Shown: positions 12,901 through 22,640 of the stretch, piece by piece
Layout: each line of letters opens with the position of its first letter
Numbering within the stretch: the first letter of the stretch is position 1
Made by a program: the position numbers and the translations under genes
The notes under the pieces: model-generated
Database searches by the model: none
Told to the model about the DNA's origin: nothing
What the model saw: only the letters and a program-made list of their open reading frames with translations
From: Pyxicephalus adspersus
Lineage: Eukaryota; Chordata; Amphibia; Anura; Pyxicephalidae
DNA length: 64,000 nt
Reading direction: 5' to 3'
Assembly (NCBI RefSeq): GCF_032062135.1
Contig: NC_092858.1
Location: forward strand, 121,584,899 to 121,648,898

Positions 12901-13436
12901 ACAATGTGTCTTGAACACCTCCCAGGTCCTAGGAGCAACATGGACTGAGGTCATTACGCTGCTTACCCTGGTCATTCTTTCTGTCAGTATGCTATTTTTC
13001 AGTATGCATGTACTTCAGCTCTGACTGACACCCCTGAGTTTGGTAAGTCCATAAGTTTGTTAGAAAACAAACCCTTCATTAATGTTTTGATTCTATACCT
13101 GTTTGGATCAGATTTAAACAAAATAAAGAGGTGAAAACCCCATTTTAATTTAAGTAAGGTTCTTTCTTGCTGGATAGGCATTATTTGTAATAAATCATAA
13201 CAAATGGTGGTATATGTATAAAATGTACTTGTTTGTTGCTTTATTTACATATATGTTGTGTTGAATAAGAAACTAATTTTCCTGAATTTTTCAAGTCATG
13301 GATTAAATAAGCTAGGCGCATTCCTGAGAGATTTTGGTCCATTAAAACTCTAAAGTTTCCATCTATATCTAAAGTTTTAAAGTTTCCATGGCTGGCCGCA
13401 CTTTTTTTCAATCGTGTTTATTAAGATTTTCAACTT
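9982..13436. other. Mostly single-copy stretch, no gene seen
   Basis: About 3.4 kb with no supported gene. A small element with inverted ends (GTTCAGACTGG near 10770, CTGGTCTGAAC near 10853) covers roughly 10759-10868. The 120-codon minus frame at 10478-10840 overlaps it and has no recognised domain. The remainder is AT-rich with homopolymer runs. Confidence 0.5.
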
Positions 13437-13440
13437 TAAC

Positions 13441-14549
13441 CTCCTGGGCGTTTCACTGATGTCTGGATTTTTGTACCAAAAGCGGTACACTGGTTTTCAT
13501 GATTTTTTTTTTTTAAATTGTAGACCTGTAAGTTACAGAAATGTGTCCGAACAGGGTTCTAGTAGATATCATGAATATAAAAAATGTTTGAAACACACAA
13601 TCATGTAAAAAAAAATTACCTTTAATAATAAAATTAAATAAAAAACACAAAAATCAGCTTAAACAAGAATGCATAAATAAATAAAAAATACTGAAAATGC
13701 AATAATTCGGTATACTGTATAGTAATATATTTTTCTAAACGAGTCATAAATATATTTTGTATTATTTTGTATTGGATTGGATACAGGACTTTGTATTGAA
13801 TCCAATACAAAATATTTGAATTTTCCGCTACAACCCCCGTCGATGGACGTATGTACTGACATCATCAGGAATCGTCGAGGGATGTGTACACGAACGCCAG
13901 GTGTTCTAATCCTTTCCGTACTTCCATGCAAAAAGAAAAAAGAAAAGAAAAAAAAAAAACATTTTTTGCATGGAAATTTATTTTAGATTGTAGGCTATAA
14001 TTCCTAGGCATAACTCACCGAAATATGTCCAAAATTTAATAAATTTAATAATAAACTTTAAAAAAAAATGTATAAAACATTTGAAAAAAAAAAATCTTTA
14101 AAAAAAAATAGTGTATAGTGTAATGTAACTGTACAGTAGCTTATTTAATATATATATAATACAATATATATATATATTATATAAAGATTTCTTTGTATTG
14201 GACTCAATACAGCTTTTTTGTATTGAGTTCAACGCAAAGTGATTTGAATTTCCCGCGCCGCCTCCCGCCCGCACCGACGCTTGCAGCAACCTCACTGGGA
14301 AACCCCGGAGATCATCACTGCACATGCCGGGTGAAGGCTGAAGAGAGAAGACGTCTCCGGAGGAGCTGCGGGGACAAGGTAAGTGTTTTTTTTTCAGTTG
14401 TAATCCGATTGTCATACAATGTTGTATGACAATCAGATTGCACTGTAACGCGTGTTTCTATTTTTAGCTACCCCGCGCCTGGTTCGAGGTAAATGATTGT
14501 AGCAAGTTTTCTTACCCCCGAACCAGGCTCGGGGTAAACTCCCAGGTGG
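13441..14549. mobile_element. TTAA-flanked element (piggyBac-like), two fused units
   Basis: Flanked by exact TTAA at 13437-13440 and 14550-14553. It starts CCTCCTGGGCGTTT and ends AAACTCCCAGGTGG, an imperfect inverted repeat. TTAA duplication is typical of piggyBac and Kolobok transposases, neither of which is encoded here. The interior contains two related head-to-tail units, about 13441-13890 and 13891-14549. Each carries a TTTGTATTGGA...CAATACA inverted-repeat block, then GC-rich sequence. The second unit opens like the left end of the 24467 element (GTTCTAATCC...CCATGC). A donor-like AGGTAAGTG lies at about 14378. Frames inside are chance. Confidence 0.7.
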
Positions 14550-14553
14550 TTAA

Positions 14554-16782
14554 CATACAGTTAACAAAGGGTACATACAGTACATTGTACATATATGTCA
14601 GGGAGAAGGAAGGGTACAATATCATGGGGAAACACACAGTGTAATTACAGTGTAATAAAATTACAGTGAGCATAATACAAACAGGTAACATGCACTTTGG
14701 GCATATAATGAGGTATTCACTGGAGGCAATACAAAACATATACAACATTCTAATTGCTGGCCAAATAGAATTTTTTAACAGGTATAGTGCAAACTTGATA
14801 TTCCTTATATCCATCCTTGGTGCGACATCCAAAAAAGTTAGGTTGCCTATTCAGTCTGGCAACTATGTTAGTGCTGGGACGATCTTCAAGTTGTTAAAAC
14901 AATATGTTTCTATTAAATACTACAACTGCTCAATAAGGGGTATAAGAAAGACACAAAGATAAAGACAAACATGGACCTAATAAACAGGGGGAGGGAGGGG
15001 GTATATGTAAAGGATAGGATGACCGCGGTAGTAAGGAGTAGGGAAGCGAGTGAAATGAAAGGAGGTGGCAGTGCATCCAGAAAGCCAAGGGATCTCACAA
15101 TAAAAAGTTTGGAATTGAGGAGATTCCTTGAACCAATCCCATGCGGACCATATTAATTTATACTTTTCCATCCGATCCTCTTCTGCAAGCAACTGCTCCA
15201 TATGCTGAATTTTCTCCAGTTCGGTAAACAATTCCTTTATGGAGCAGGCAGTCATCTGTTTTCAGAATCTTGGAATAATTGCAGGGGCAATTATTCTGCC
15301 GTAAGGAAGTGGTGTAGCACACTCCTGTTGGCAGACTTGAATGTGCTTGGAACAATAAATTATAAGACCACCTTAAGGCTGATGGGGACATTGGAATCTG
15401 TAAATGTATTATATAGCTTTATAATTGTCTCCCACAGTTGAAAGATGGCTGGGAATTTCCTTCACAAATGTATAATAGACCTCCTTTGAGAAATTGCATC
15501 TGCAGTATGTATCTGAAGAGGAAGGTGAGATACAGGGTAAATCTATCCAGCAAATATACCACCTGGGGAGGATCCTATAATTGGTCACGAGCTTTACAAG
15601 TAAGAGCAAGTTTGTGTGTGATAATCAACATTTTTCCCAATCCGATGCTGAGATAGGTGTTTCTCTGTCTGCTTCCCATACCTAGTGAAAATGAAGGAAC
15701 TAGAATTATTATCTTATATTAAGATAAATTAATTAAATTATACAGAAATGAAATAGTGTGAGTTGGGCAGTCTTGGGACCCTAGTACCGCCTCTAGGACA
15801 AAAAAATTCCTATGCAGGATATGTGTATCTTTAGATATGAAAGATGATAACTGTCAGTAATAAAACCAGGGGGGCTAGTTTACCACATTCTTTGACATTA
15901 AGGGATGAAAAAGGTGGGAGTTGCTCATTGTGGAGTATGCTACAAAGGTGCCGATCCTCCACAGCAGTCCAAGATAGGAAGCTATCTATATCCATTGCTG
16001 GTGGGAAAGTGGGATTGTCAAATGGAGGTGTCATGGGACCTAGCTTAGTGCACAGTTTGCCAGCTTGAAGGAGGTTATCGCATAAGCGTAGCAGTTCTGT
16101 TGGTGATCCCGGAAGCGAATACTGAGGGCGGTAAAGGGAACTGTCCACCCACGATATTGAACAAAGATCTATGCGAGAGAGGGAGTCCTTTAGAAAAACT
16201 AAACTTTTTCTGTCTCTATTATGAAACCACTAGTCAGATTAAAACAGATGCCTGGTAATAGAAGAAAATATTGGGTACCCCAGCGCCCCTCCTGTTCTTC
16301 AGTTTTGTTAAGAAACAAAGAGCTATACATGGATGTCTTGCTTTCCATATGCAGGTCCTAAAGAGTTGCTGTAGTTAATGCAGATATGGGGCCAGTAGAT
16401 ATATATCGGAACTGTTAGAAAGATCTAGATTAGGCAAGGCTGTATGTCCATTTTTTTCATATTAGATCTGGCAAACCAAGACTGAGGTAGAGTCATACTT
16501 ATGTAGATCTTTTTGGATTTTTCTGAACAGAAGTGGATAATTGTAGGCAAACAGTTTAACCGGATCAGGTGCAGCAAATACCCTCAGGTTTTTGATTGTA
16601 TCATTACACAGTCAAAAGGAGGTATTAGCACATATCGAGTTGATTTGGGGCTGGGTAAGTGTAACATTAAGCAGTTCAGGTTTGTTATGATTGACCTTAA
16701 AAATCCTGACTGTGCTAATCCTCTCAAACTCCCTTATGTTGGAGGGTATTGAGGTGTGGGGTGAGGTGATATAGACCAATAA
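14554..16782 (-). pseudogene. L1-type LINE ORF2, downstream part (RT and C-terminus), broken
   Basis: Read on the minus strand in several frames, this gives the landmarks of an L1/Tx1-type ORF2 after the catalytic RT core: a FKVNHN-like segment (about 16690), a YNYPLLFRKI-like segment (about 16540), GAGVPNIFFYYQA (about 16260; family GGLGxPNxxxYY), then NPTFPPA (about 16005) and LLFQAHSSLPTG (about 15330). Stops and frameshifts fall throughout, so it is dead. It continues at 17063-17158 beyond an inserted SINE. The TTAA element at 13441 abuts its 3' side. The class comes from motif recognition, not a search. Confidence 0.72.
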
Positions 16783-17055
16783 ATTAATATTATTATACAG
16801 TGTTTATATAGCACCAACATTTTACACAGCACTGTACAAAGTCCATAGTCATGCCACTAGCTGTCTCTCAAAGGGGCTCACAATTTAATGTCCCTGCCTC
16901 ATATTTTAGGGAGGTAGCCTATTAACCTAACCACATGTTTTTAGAATGTGGGAGGAAACCCATGCAGATGCCCATGCAGATAGTTTCATGGCCAAGATTC
17001 GAACCTGGGACCTAGTCACTGCAAAGGCCAGAAGACTTACCGCTGAGCCACTGAG
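16783..17055 (-). mobile_element. Full-length tRNA-derived SINE inserted in the L1
   Basis: On the minus strand it starts with a tRNA-like head: an A-box-like GGCTCAGTGGCTCAGCGGTA and a B-box-like GGTTCGAATCT (plus-strand position about 16995). A V-SINE-like core (GCATGGGTTTCCTCC, AAACATGTGGTTAGG) follows, and then a tail resembling the 3' end of the LINE at 45765-47215. Flanking CCAATAA at 16776-16782 and 17056-17062 is a credible target duplication. RT motifs of the L1 lie on both sides, so the SINE is younger than the L1. Confidence 0.8.
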
Positions 17056-17062
17056 CCAATAA

Positions 17063-17158
17063 TAAAGCTTTTTCTGCTGTTTCATGACTAGGACATAGAG
17101 CTATGGGGATAAGGGATAGCCCTGTCTAGTGCCATTTGGGATCAGGAAAGAGATCACT
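17063..17158 (-). pseudogene. L1-type LINE RT core fragment (continuation)
   Basis: The minus strand reads G-T-R-Q-G-Y-P-L-S-P, the conserved RT motif G(T/F)RQGCPLSP of L1-like ORF2 proteins with Cys changed to Tyr, followed directly by a stop. It lies upstream in reading order from the part at 14554-16782, so the two were one element before the SINE inserted. It is cut off at about 17158 by the composite element, so the 5' half of the LINE is absent here. Confidence 0.75.
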
Positions 17159-17326
17159 GTTTACTTGGCTGCAATCATTGATTAGCTCAGTGTGCAATCC
17201 CCGGGGCACTACAGGTTAATTACCCTATAGTGCCCCGGGGATCGCCTGCAGTCACAGATGAACTTTGCAGTTCCACTACGATCCCCAGGGGATCGCACAC
17301 TCTTCTCAATAATTGCAGCCCTGGCT

Positions 17327-17475
17327 CGCATCAGCAGTTAGATACGAAGCACAATGCAGGACTTCTGCATTGTGCATCACATCTAACTGCTGATGCGGGC
17401 AGCAATAGTAAATTCTTTGGGTGGTGCTAGCGGGAAATCACTGCTGGCACCACACCCAGAATTTACTGTTGCTGC
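17327..17475. repeat. Two adjacent nested hairpins
   Basis: Arms 17327-17343 and 17381-17397 are a perfect 17-bp inverted repeat enclosing a second perfect 11-bp one (17349-17359 with 17365-17375). Directly after, 17399-17416 pairs with 17458-17475 (17 of 18), enclosing a GGGTGGTGCTAGC / GCTGGCACCACACCC inner stem. Fold-back DNA of this density is not explained by simple terminal repeats. Confidence 0.85.
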
Positions 17476-17489
17476 TTACTTCACCCAGA

Positions 17490-17521
17490 AGATGCGATGC
17501 AAAGTAGATGCGATGCAAAGT
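17490..17521. repeat. Two tandem 16-bp units
   Basis: AGATGCGATGCAAAGT occurs twice head to tail, followed by a shortened AGATGCGAGATGCGAG run. Lies within the composite element. Confidence 0.85.
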
Positions 17522-17599
17522 AGATGCGAGATGCGAGTGGCAGCAGCGTTGGTGTATGCAGGGGGTGAGCCAGGGTGGGACATCGCCACTCGCATCACT

Positions 17600-18067
17600 C
17601 GGAAGATGTGACATCTTCCTGGTAATGTGAGTTGTGATGTATTCGGGGGGTGTGGCCGGGCGGGAAATTTAAAAGCAGATTACCATGTAATTACAGTAAA
17701 AAACACTACACAACATATAATAAAAATAAAAGTACATATTTTAGTGCACCAAACATCATTGCCCAGTGCCCTGATTTATGTTTTGCCCACTATTATCCCT
17801 GACCTTCTGAAATTTCCTAATAAATTAGTCTTAAATGATAAATTACATTGTTGTGGTATATTATTTCATTATTTTTTATAATTATCATTTATAAATATTT
17901 AATTTATTATAATTTATGATTATACTATAATAAATAAATATAATTATCATACCCAGGAGTTAATCCTAGGAATTACAGGCCCACAATATAAACAGAAATT
18001 TCTATGCAAAAAAAAATAAGATCACTTTTTGCATAAAAAAACTGACAGAATTAGAACGTTAGGGGGG
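17600..18067 (-). mobile_element. TTAA-type element inside the composite, reverse orientation
   Basis: Ends ACAGAATTAGAACGTTAGGGGGG followed by TTAA (18068-18071). That end is the complement of the CCCCCCTAGCATTCTAATTC start at 24467. Its interior (GCGGGAAATTTAAAAG, a long A/T block, TCATACCCAGGAGTTA, TCCATGC-like runs) matches the element at 35296-35883 in the same orientation. The other end is not clear: host-like sequence starting TTACCCTATAGTGCCCC follows the TTAA at 17217, so the boundary lies somewhere between 17221 and 17600. Confidence 0.6.
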
Positions 18068-18160
18068 TTAATTAACCTGTAGTGCCCTGGGGATTGCACA
18101 CCCTTCTCAATGATTGCAGACTCAGCTGCAATCATTGAGAAGGTGCCCTGCAAGTATCTC

Positions 18161-18497
18161 TAAAGCTACGTACACACGTCAGATTTTTATCGCCCGATAA
18201 TCGGCATCGGCCAATTATCGGGCGAAAATCTGACGTGTGTACAGTCAGTGTCGTCCATCGTCCAGACGACCGATCTGCCGGATCCACGGACGATGGACGA
18301 CAGCCGATCCTAATGAAAGGGAAGGGGAGAGCGCGCAGCAGGGTGCCGCTCCGTCGCTCTCCCCCTCCCCTCTCCATAGAGCATGAACGGTGCTGTATGT
18401 ACAGCATCGTTCATGCATCGTGCACTCCCTTGTCGTTGGAAAGGATCGTGAAAGATCCTTTCCAACGACAAAAATTGGAAGTGTGTACGCAGCTTTA
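18161..18497. mobile_element. Frog MITE, GCTGCGTACACAC-type ends, copy 1
   Basis: Begins TAAAGCTACGTACACAC and ends GTGTGTACGCAGCTTTA. Five copies of this family occur in the window, 330-340 bp each, with internal blocks such as GATCCTTTCCAACGACA and CGCCCGATAATCGGC. The flanking bases differ between copies: TAA...TTA here, TTA...TTA at 56511 and TTAA...TTAA at 52043. The target duplication is therefore unresolved, and a T(A/T)A-preferring PIF/Harbinger-like mobiliser is only an inference. It sits at an internal site of the composite. Confidence 0.8.
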
Positions 18498-18609
18498 CTC
18501 TGTAACACACTTTCCAGCACAGTTATATGATACATTTGTCACATTTTTCTTGCAGTGGATAAAAGAAAATGTATCATAATATTACTGTGCTGGAAAGTGT
18601 GTTACAGAG
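18498..18609. repeat. Long perfect palindrome (26-bp arms)
   Basis: Arms 18498-18523 and 18584-18609 are exact complements (CTCTGTAACACACTTTCC...). Inside, ATGATACATTT (18527-18537) pairs with 18567-18577. The same palindrome, more decayed, occurs at about 56395-56513 in the related composite, where the frog MITE interrupts its end. Confidence 0.88.
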
Positions 18610-18832
18610 ATATCATGTCATTGTAGGATAACCTGTAAAAAAAAAATTAGTTAAACACAAACACTCAATAAATAAATTTAATAATATTTTTTTTTTCTAA
18701 CACATATTTTTACATTTTTTTATCTGAATTTTTGCCGTCGAATCTCGTTTTTTTCGGGTCGGGTCTATCCGAATTTGAAGAGCTATACTCGGGTCGAATA
18801 TAAGAACAACCCGAATTCGAACACCAACACTA

Positions 18833-20069
18833 CTCAGGAGGTCAGATTCTGACCAGCCTGGCAACCAAACCTTTAAAAAAGCTTTTCTATAGTTAACAGT
18901 TCACAGTTTTGATATTTAAATAAACAATTATGAGTATGTAAGTGGCCAATTAGTGTATACTAAATGTATAGCTGAAAATCCCTGCTAGAATTTCTTATCT
19001 TGCATTTCTCAACTTCAGTTCCTAAATCATTTTAAATGGTGTTTTCAGTTCTTCCCTCATTTGGATGTTGAGCTAATACCACAACCATGTCTGTTAATAA
19101 AAACATGGACTGCTAGGGGTACTTGAGGACTGGAAAAATGTACTTTCATCAGTGATCCTGGGTGATTTAGCAAACCTGAATTTATTTTAAGACATGATCC
19201 AGAGCCTAGGGATACTACTGGTCATACTATAAATGCTATAATTCCATGACAGTCTTACAGTATCTGGGACATCTAAGGGTATGTCATTAGATTTATTAAA
19301 TCATTCCACATGCCTAGCAAAGATGGAAATAAAATGAATTGAAGCATTAAAGAATAACTCCAGCCTTACTTTATGTAGTTATACAGGCTTCTATTCTTTG
19401 TCAGAATCACTTTTTCTGATTTCACTGCACACTCCAAGCTTGTCAACCAGCCCTTTCCTTTTCTACCCAGCTGGATAGTGTGGCCGATTTATCAAGCAAA
19501 TGGGCGTATGCTTGTATGCGCGTATGCTCGTGAAGATACGCACCTTGCCTGTCGGCATATAGCATTGAAAAATAAGCAGTGGGGTTTTGAATTCTCCAAT
19601 TGAGGGGATTACTTTCAGCTGCATGATTCAGGGGGATCTGTTAAGCTCTGCCATGGTGATTTCATAGCAATCAATTAGCACACACCTGGTCCCTTTTCTG
19701 TGCGCATCTACAGTTCACTACAGGTCAGTTTGAATACTTGATATTTTTTTTTGGTAAGTGCTTCATTTTTATGTTACATTGTACTAAATATCAAAATTGC
19801 TTTCTTTATACTTTGATTTGTTGCAGTTGTTGTTTTGATATTTTGTTTGGTTGCAACACTGCAAAATAATTTATATCAAGCTGTATATATAATATAGCAC
19901 TTTATATTATATCATCTCATCACATAATGGTATGAATGTACAAAAAAAGGTCAAAAGCATTTTGTATCAGATTCAAATTTCATTCTAGTTTGGCTTTAGA
20001 GAAACCAAATATTTAAAAAAAAAAAGATTGTTGCCAAAGATGTTATAATATATGTATAAAGGAACATTT
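18833..20069. other. No gene seen; diverged repeat scraps
   Basis: AT-rich. The segment around 19120-19215 (TTTCATCAGTGATCCTGGG, TAGCAAACCTGAATT) looks like a diverged copy of the palindromic MITE at 59315-59538. Nothing coding is supported. Confidence 0.45.
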
Positions 20070-20117
20070 AGTGATTTCACTTGTGTGTGTATGTCAACAC
20101 ACACAAGTGAAATCACT
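20070..20117. repeat. Perfect 21-bp hairpin with 6-base loop
   Basis: Arms 20070-20090 (AGTGATTTCACTTGTGTGTGT) less none and 20097-20117 are exact complements around ATGTCA. Located 12 bases before a 39-G run. Confidence 0.93.
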
Positions 20118-20129
20118 GGACTGGTTTGT

Positions 20130-20168
<39 letters not shown>
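20130..20168 (+). repeat. Poly-G run of 39
   Basis: An uninterrupted run of 39 G on the plus strand (C on the minus strand). It creates the proline run of the minus-strand frame 19985-20176, which is not a gene. Exact length may be affected by sequencing or assembly. Confidence 0.9.
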
Positions 20169-20173
<5 letters not shown>

Positions 20174-20506
20174 CAAGTAAGTTTGCTTGGATGGTATGCA
20201 TTGGTGTGACTTTTTGTAATCTTCATTATTGTTAGCTTCATCTGTTGCTGCAATGTTTTTGTGCCTGGTTTCTGTTGTTTAGCAATTCTTCAATAATGTT
20301 TTGTCATTTTTATCCACAAATAATTAGTACAAATGTATGCATGGTTTCCACTCCAAACTACTACTTGACCCCCCCTTGTTGCCTTTGTCTCATTTTCAAA
20401 GTCATATCGTCATTTGAATATACCACTTGGTGGTTGATTACGTGGCAGAGTCTATTCGTTTCAGACGTATACCTACATTACCTTTCTGGATGCAAACTGA
20501 GGACTT
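20169..20506. other. Short stretch with no gene seen
   Basis: Between the G run and the hAT coding fragment. The 92-codon plus frame at 20245-20523 has no recognised motif. It could include more decayed transposase sequence, but I cannot align it to one. Confidence 0.4.
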
Positions 20507-20803
20507 GTATTGTCACCTTTTGAAGAGGCGACCAGGATGATCAGCAGGGATCAGGACTGTGTCAGTGACACCATCCCCATCATATGCCTGCTGGAACAGA
20601 TGATGGTGGATCTCCAACAAGACACAGACGTTGTCGCTGAAGTTGAAGAGATGACGTTTCAAACATCATCTCGGACATGCGTGCCTACTAGGCATAGTAC
20701 ACCTCAAGTCCAGGAAGAGGAGGAAGTGGAAGAGGATGAGGAGGACATTGCAGGCATGGGAGAAGGGGAGGAAGGGGCAGAGGAGGATATTGAGAGTATA
20801 TAA
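20507..20803 (+). pseudogene. hAT transposase fragment
   Basis: The plus frame opens L-S-P-F-E-E-A-T-R-M-I-S and continues S-D-T-I-P-I-I-C-L-L. This matches the conserved hAT/ZBED transposase segment L.PFEE.T..(I/L)S......(D)(V/T)IP.(V/I)..L, which lies in the helical part between the catalytic residues. After about 45 residues the frame turns into an acidic Glu/Asp stretch and stops at 20801-20803. Only this segment remains: the catalytic Asp and Glu and the C-terminal dimerisation region are not visible. A hAT-type end follows at 20875-21035, so this may be the remnant of the family that moved the local MITEs. Confidence 0.6.
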
Positions 20804-20874
20804 CTTCCATCCATCCAAACACACAGTGTTGTGCATAGCTGGGGGAGTCTTGAAATGTCTTTTTTTAAATGTAT

Positions 20875-21035
20875 TTATAGGCTTTAGAAGCTCTATACAG
20901 TCCCGAAAAACAACCCAAATTTTTCCTCCATTGACTTTAATAGAGTTTGAATTCAACGTTCGTTCACCCGAATAATATTGGTCTATTTGACCAAATAGCG
21001 GTCGAATTGAATAGTGAGCTATTCGACCAACACTA
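20875..21035 (+). mobile_element. Right end of the TAGTGTTGG hAT family
   Basis: Ends GAGCTATTCGACCAACACTA. The last 150 bp align with the right end of the element at 56169-57428, sharing CCATTGACTT(C/T)AAT, TCACCCGAA and GAATAGTGAG(C/A)TATTC. The matching left end, and any duplication of the following ATTGAATC, were not found upstream. Adjacent to the hAT transposase fragment. Confidence 0.65.
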
Positions 21036-21329
21036 ATTGAATCATTCAAGGTTTAAAAAACAAAAGTAGCTATTGTGCTACATGGTAAGCAAAGTATGAA
21101 ATAATAAACATAGATTAGGATAACACACAAAACAAGAGCCCCCCTCCCCCTCCTCCAAGAAAAAAAAGACAAAGGAAAAAGCAACATAGTGTTGCACCTC
21201 AAGATTGTTTATAGATATTTATAGATATATGTGGATAGATATAAATGTATATATAATATATGTATATAGTACACTGTAAGATAAATCCTAATAGTTGTAC
21301 TGTATCCAAGTAGAATGAAACAATACATG

Positions 21330-22008
21330 AATACAGTGCAGGAATGTTGTGGGTTAACATGAAACCTGTTTTATCTTTGTACTGGCCACTGGCCCTCCTA
21401 GAGGGTCTCCAAGTGAAGGACTTCACAGGAATAACAAGAAGTAGTAAATACCTATATAGAGGGTTTGGGTTTGCCAAGGAACCACAAACAAACAAGGGGC
21501 CTTCAAGGGGCAATAAATCCATCAAGCCTGAGTCACCAGAAGATGGATGCATTATCAAACAGATGGGTTGGCTTGATAACCCAGCTGGACCTCTGATTGA
21601 CCCTTAAATTTAGATTCCAGCAAGAGATTCTTATATCAAATTTAGTTGGGAGGTCCATCAAATTACCTTAACCAATCCCAATCTAGTGGGGTGTGTGCCA
21701 ACTGATAGTTATTGTACAGAACACATCCACTAACCAATCCAAGAGTCCCAATGTTACCTAATGGGACTTAACTATATAAAAGGGGAGCTGGAATAATAAC
21801 AAGGAAAAGGGAATGATGGGAGTTTCTAGGGAATCATGCTCCTGGAGTACCCATCAACATTTTTACAGGTAGCTATAAAACATTCTTGAATTGCATTCTT
21901 ATATTGTTCAGTATATGTCTAGGTTATTATTGTTATATTGTTTTGATGTATTGTGTACTAAGGAGTTACTAGATTAATACAGGGGTTACTACTAATAACC
22001 ATGTCCAT

Positions 22009-22057
<49 letters not shown>

Positions 22058-22245
22058 TTGATTGAAGTTCCTATGTGTAGATATCAAACAAAATTGCTGT
22101 GTACTTTGTTTCACCTTGTTTTCTTAATTAAACTGTTTGAGTGACTAGCTATTATTTGTGCATGAACCTTCTTTTATTGAATATCTATATGAATTGATAG
22201 GGGATATAATTTCCACTGGTGATATTTGTACACCAGTGAACAGCT
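21330..22245 (+). promoter_or_regulatory. LTR-like promoter block (CCAAT and TATA)
   Basis: Starts near TGTTGTGGGTTAACATGAAA. CCAAT motifs lie at about 21672 and 21734, and a good TATA box TATATAAAAGGGG at about 21773. About 350 bases later comes an ATTAAA-type polyadenylation signal (about 22125). This spacing resembles the U3-R-U5 of a retroviral-type LTR. I could not find a target duplication or fix the ends, so a solo LTR is a hypothesis. It contains an (AT)n run at 22012-22055. Confidence 0.35.
22012..22055. repeat. (AT)n microsatellite
   Basis: About 22 uninterrupted AT units. Confidence 0.95.
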
Positions 22246-22309
22246 ATCTAATAAAAAATAAATTAAAACAAACTAGAGGAGGAGGCTTTAATGTTAAAGT
22301 TAGTTATTA

Positions 22310-22640
22310 AATGTGTGTGTTTAGTGTAACTTTTAAACTTTTATTTTTTTACAGGTTATCCCACAATGAAAGCATGATTCCCACGACTACATTTATTTTA
22401 TGAGCACAGCTGTGGGACTACTAACAGTGTGGGATCCGCAGGCACTAGGGGTTAAAAGAGGACAAGTCTCCCCATTCACCTCTAGTGCTTCGTGATAAGC
22501 AAAGGGGATCCCTGATGATGCTTGAGCCATCATCAGGGTTTCCCTCTGCTCAGCCAATCACAGAGCACTAGACTTGAATAAGGAGACTTGTTCCCATTCA
22601 CCTCTAGTGCTGAATCGATGAACAGGGGAATGAGAATGTA
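22310..22640. mobile_element. Fragment of the hairpin-cassette element group
   Basis: Contains GATCCGCAGGCACTAGGGGT, GAGGACAAGTCTCCCC and CATTCACCTCTAGTGCT, cassettes also found at 41000-41477 and at about 57060-57120, plus the inverted repeat GATGATG...CATCATC. Neither end is clear. Confidence 0.45.

Larger units (their letters stand above)
17163..18832 (-). mobile_element. Composite hAT-like element, reverse orientation, one end lost
   Basis: The right edge ends CGAATTCGAACACCAACACTA at its last 21 bases less one; its complement nearly equals the left end of the element at 56169-57428. The two share further blocks in inverse order: the TGTAACACACTTTCCAGC palindrome, the GCAAGTATCTC junction, CTTCTCAATGATTGCAG and CCCCGGGGCACTACAGG. 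It holds a TTAA element and a frog MITE. The opposite terminus cannot be found near 17163, where L1 sequence begins, so the copy is truncated or rearranged. The 8 bases after the right end (CTCAGGAG) have no partner upstream. Confidence 0.6.

Noticed and set aside
18132..18579. Cluster of frames on both strands, up to 114 codons
   Set aside because: They arise from the GC-rich frog MITE. The same kind of frames recur in the copies at 30808, 46166, 52047 and 56511, including the shared M-x-Y-I-Q-H-R-S text. This is repeat similarity and not a protein family.
19985..20176. Minus-strand frame with a long proline run
   Set aside because: It is the translation of the 39-G run plus A/T-rich sequence, with no domain or splice context.
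18833..21035. One complete hAT element spanning from the end at 18832 to the end at 21035
   Set aside because: The end at 18832 points the wrong way (it is the complement of a left end facing upstream), and the 8-base flanks CTCAGGAG and ATTGAATC do not match.
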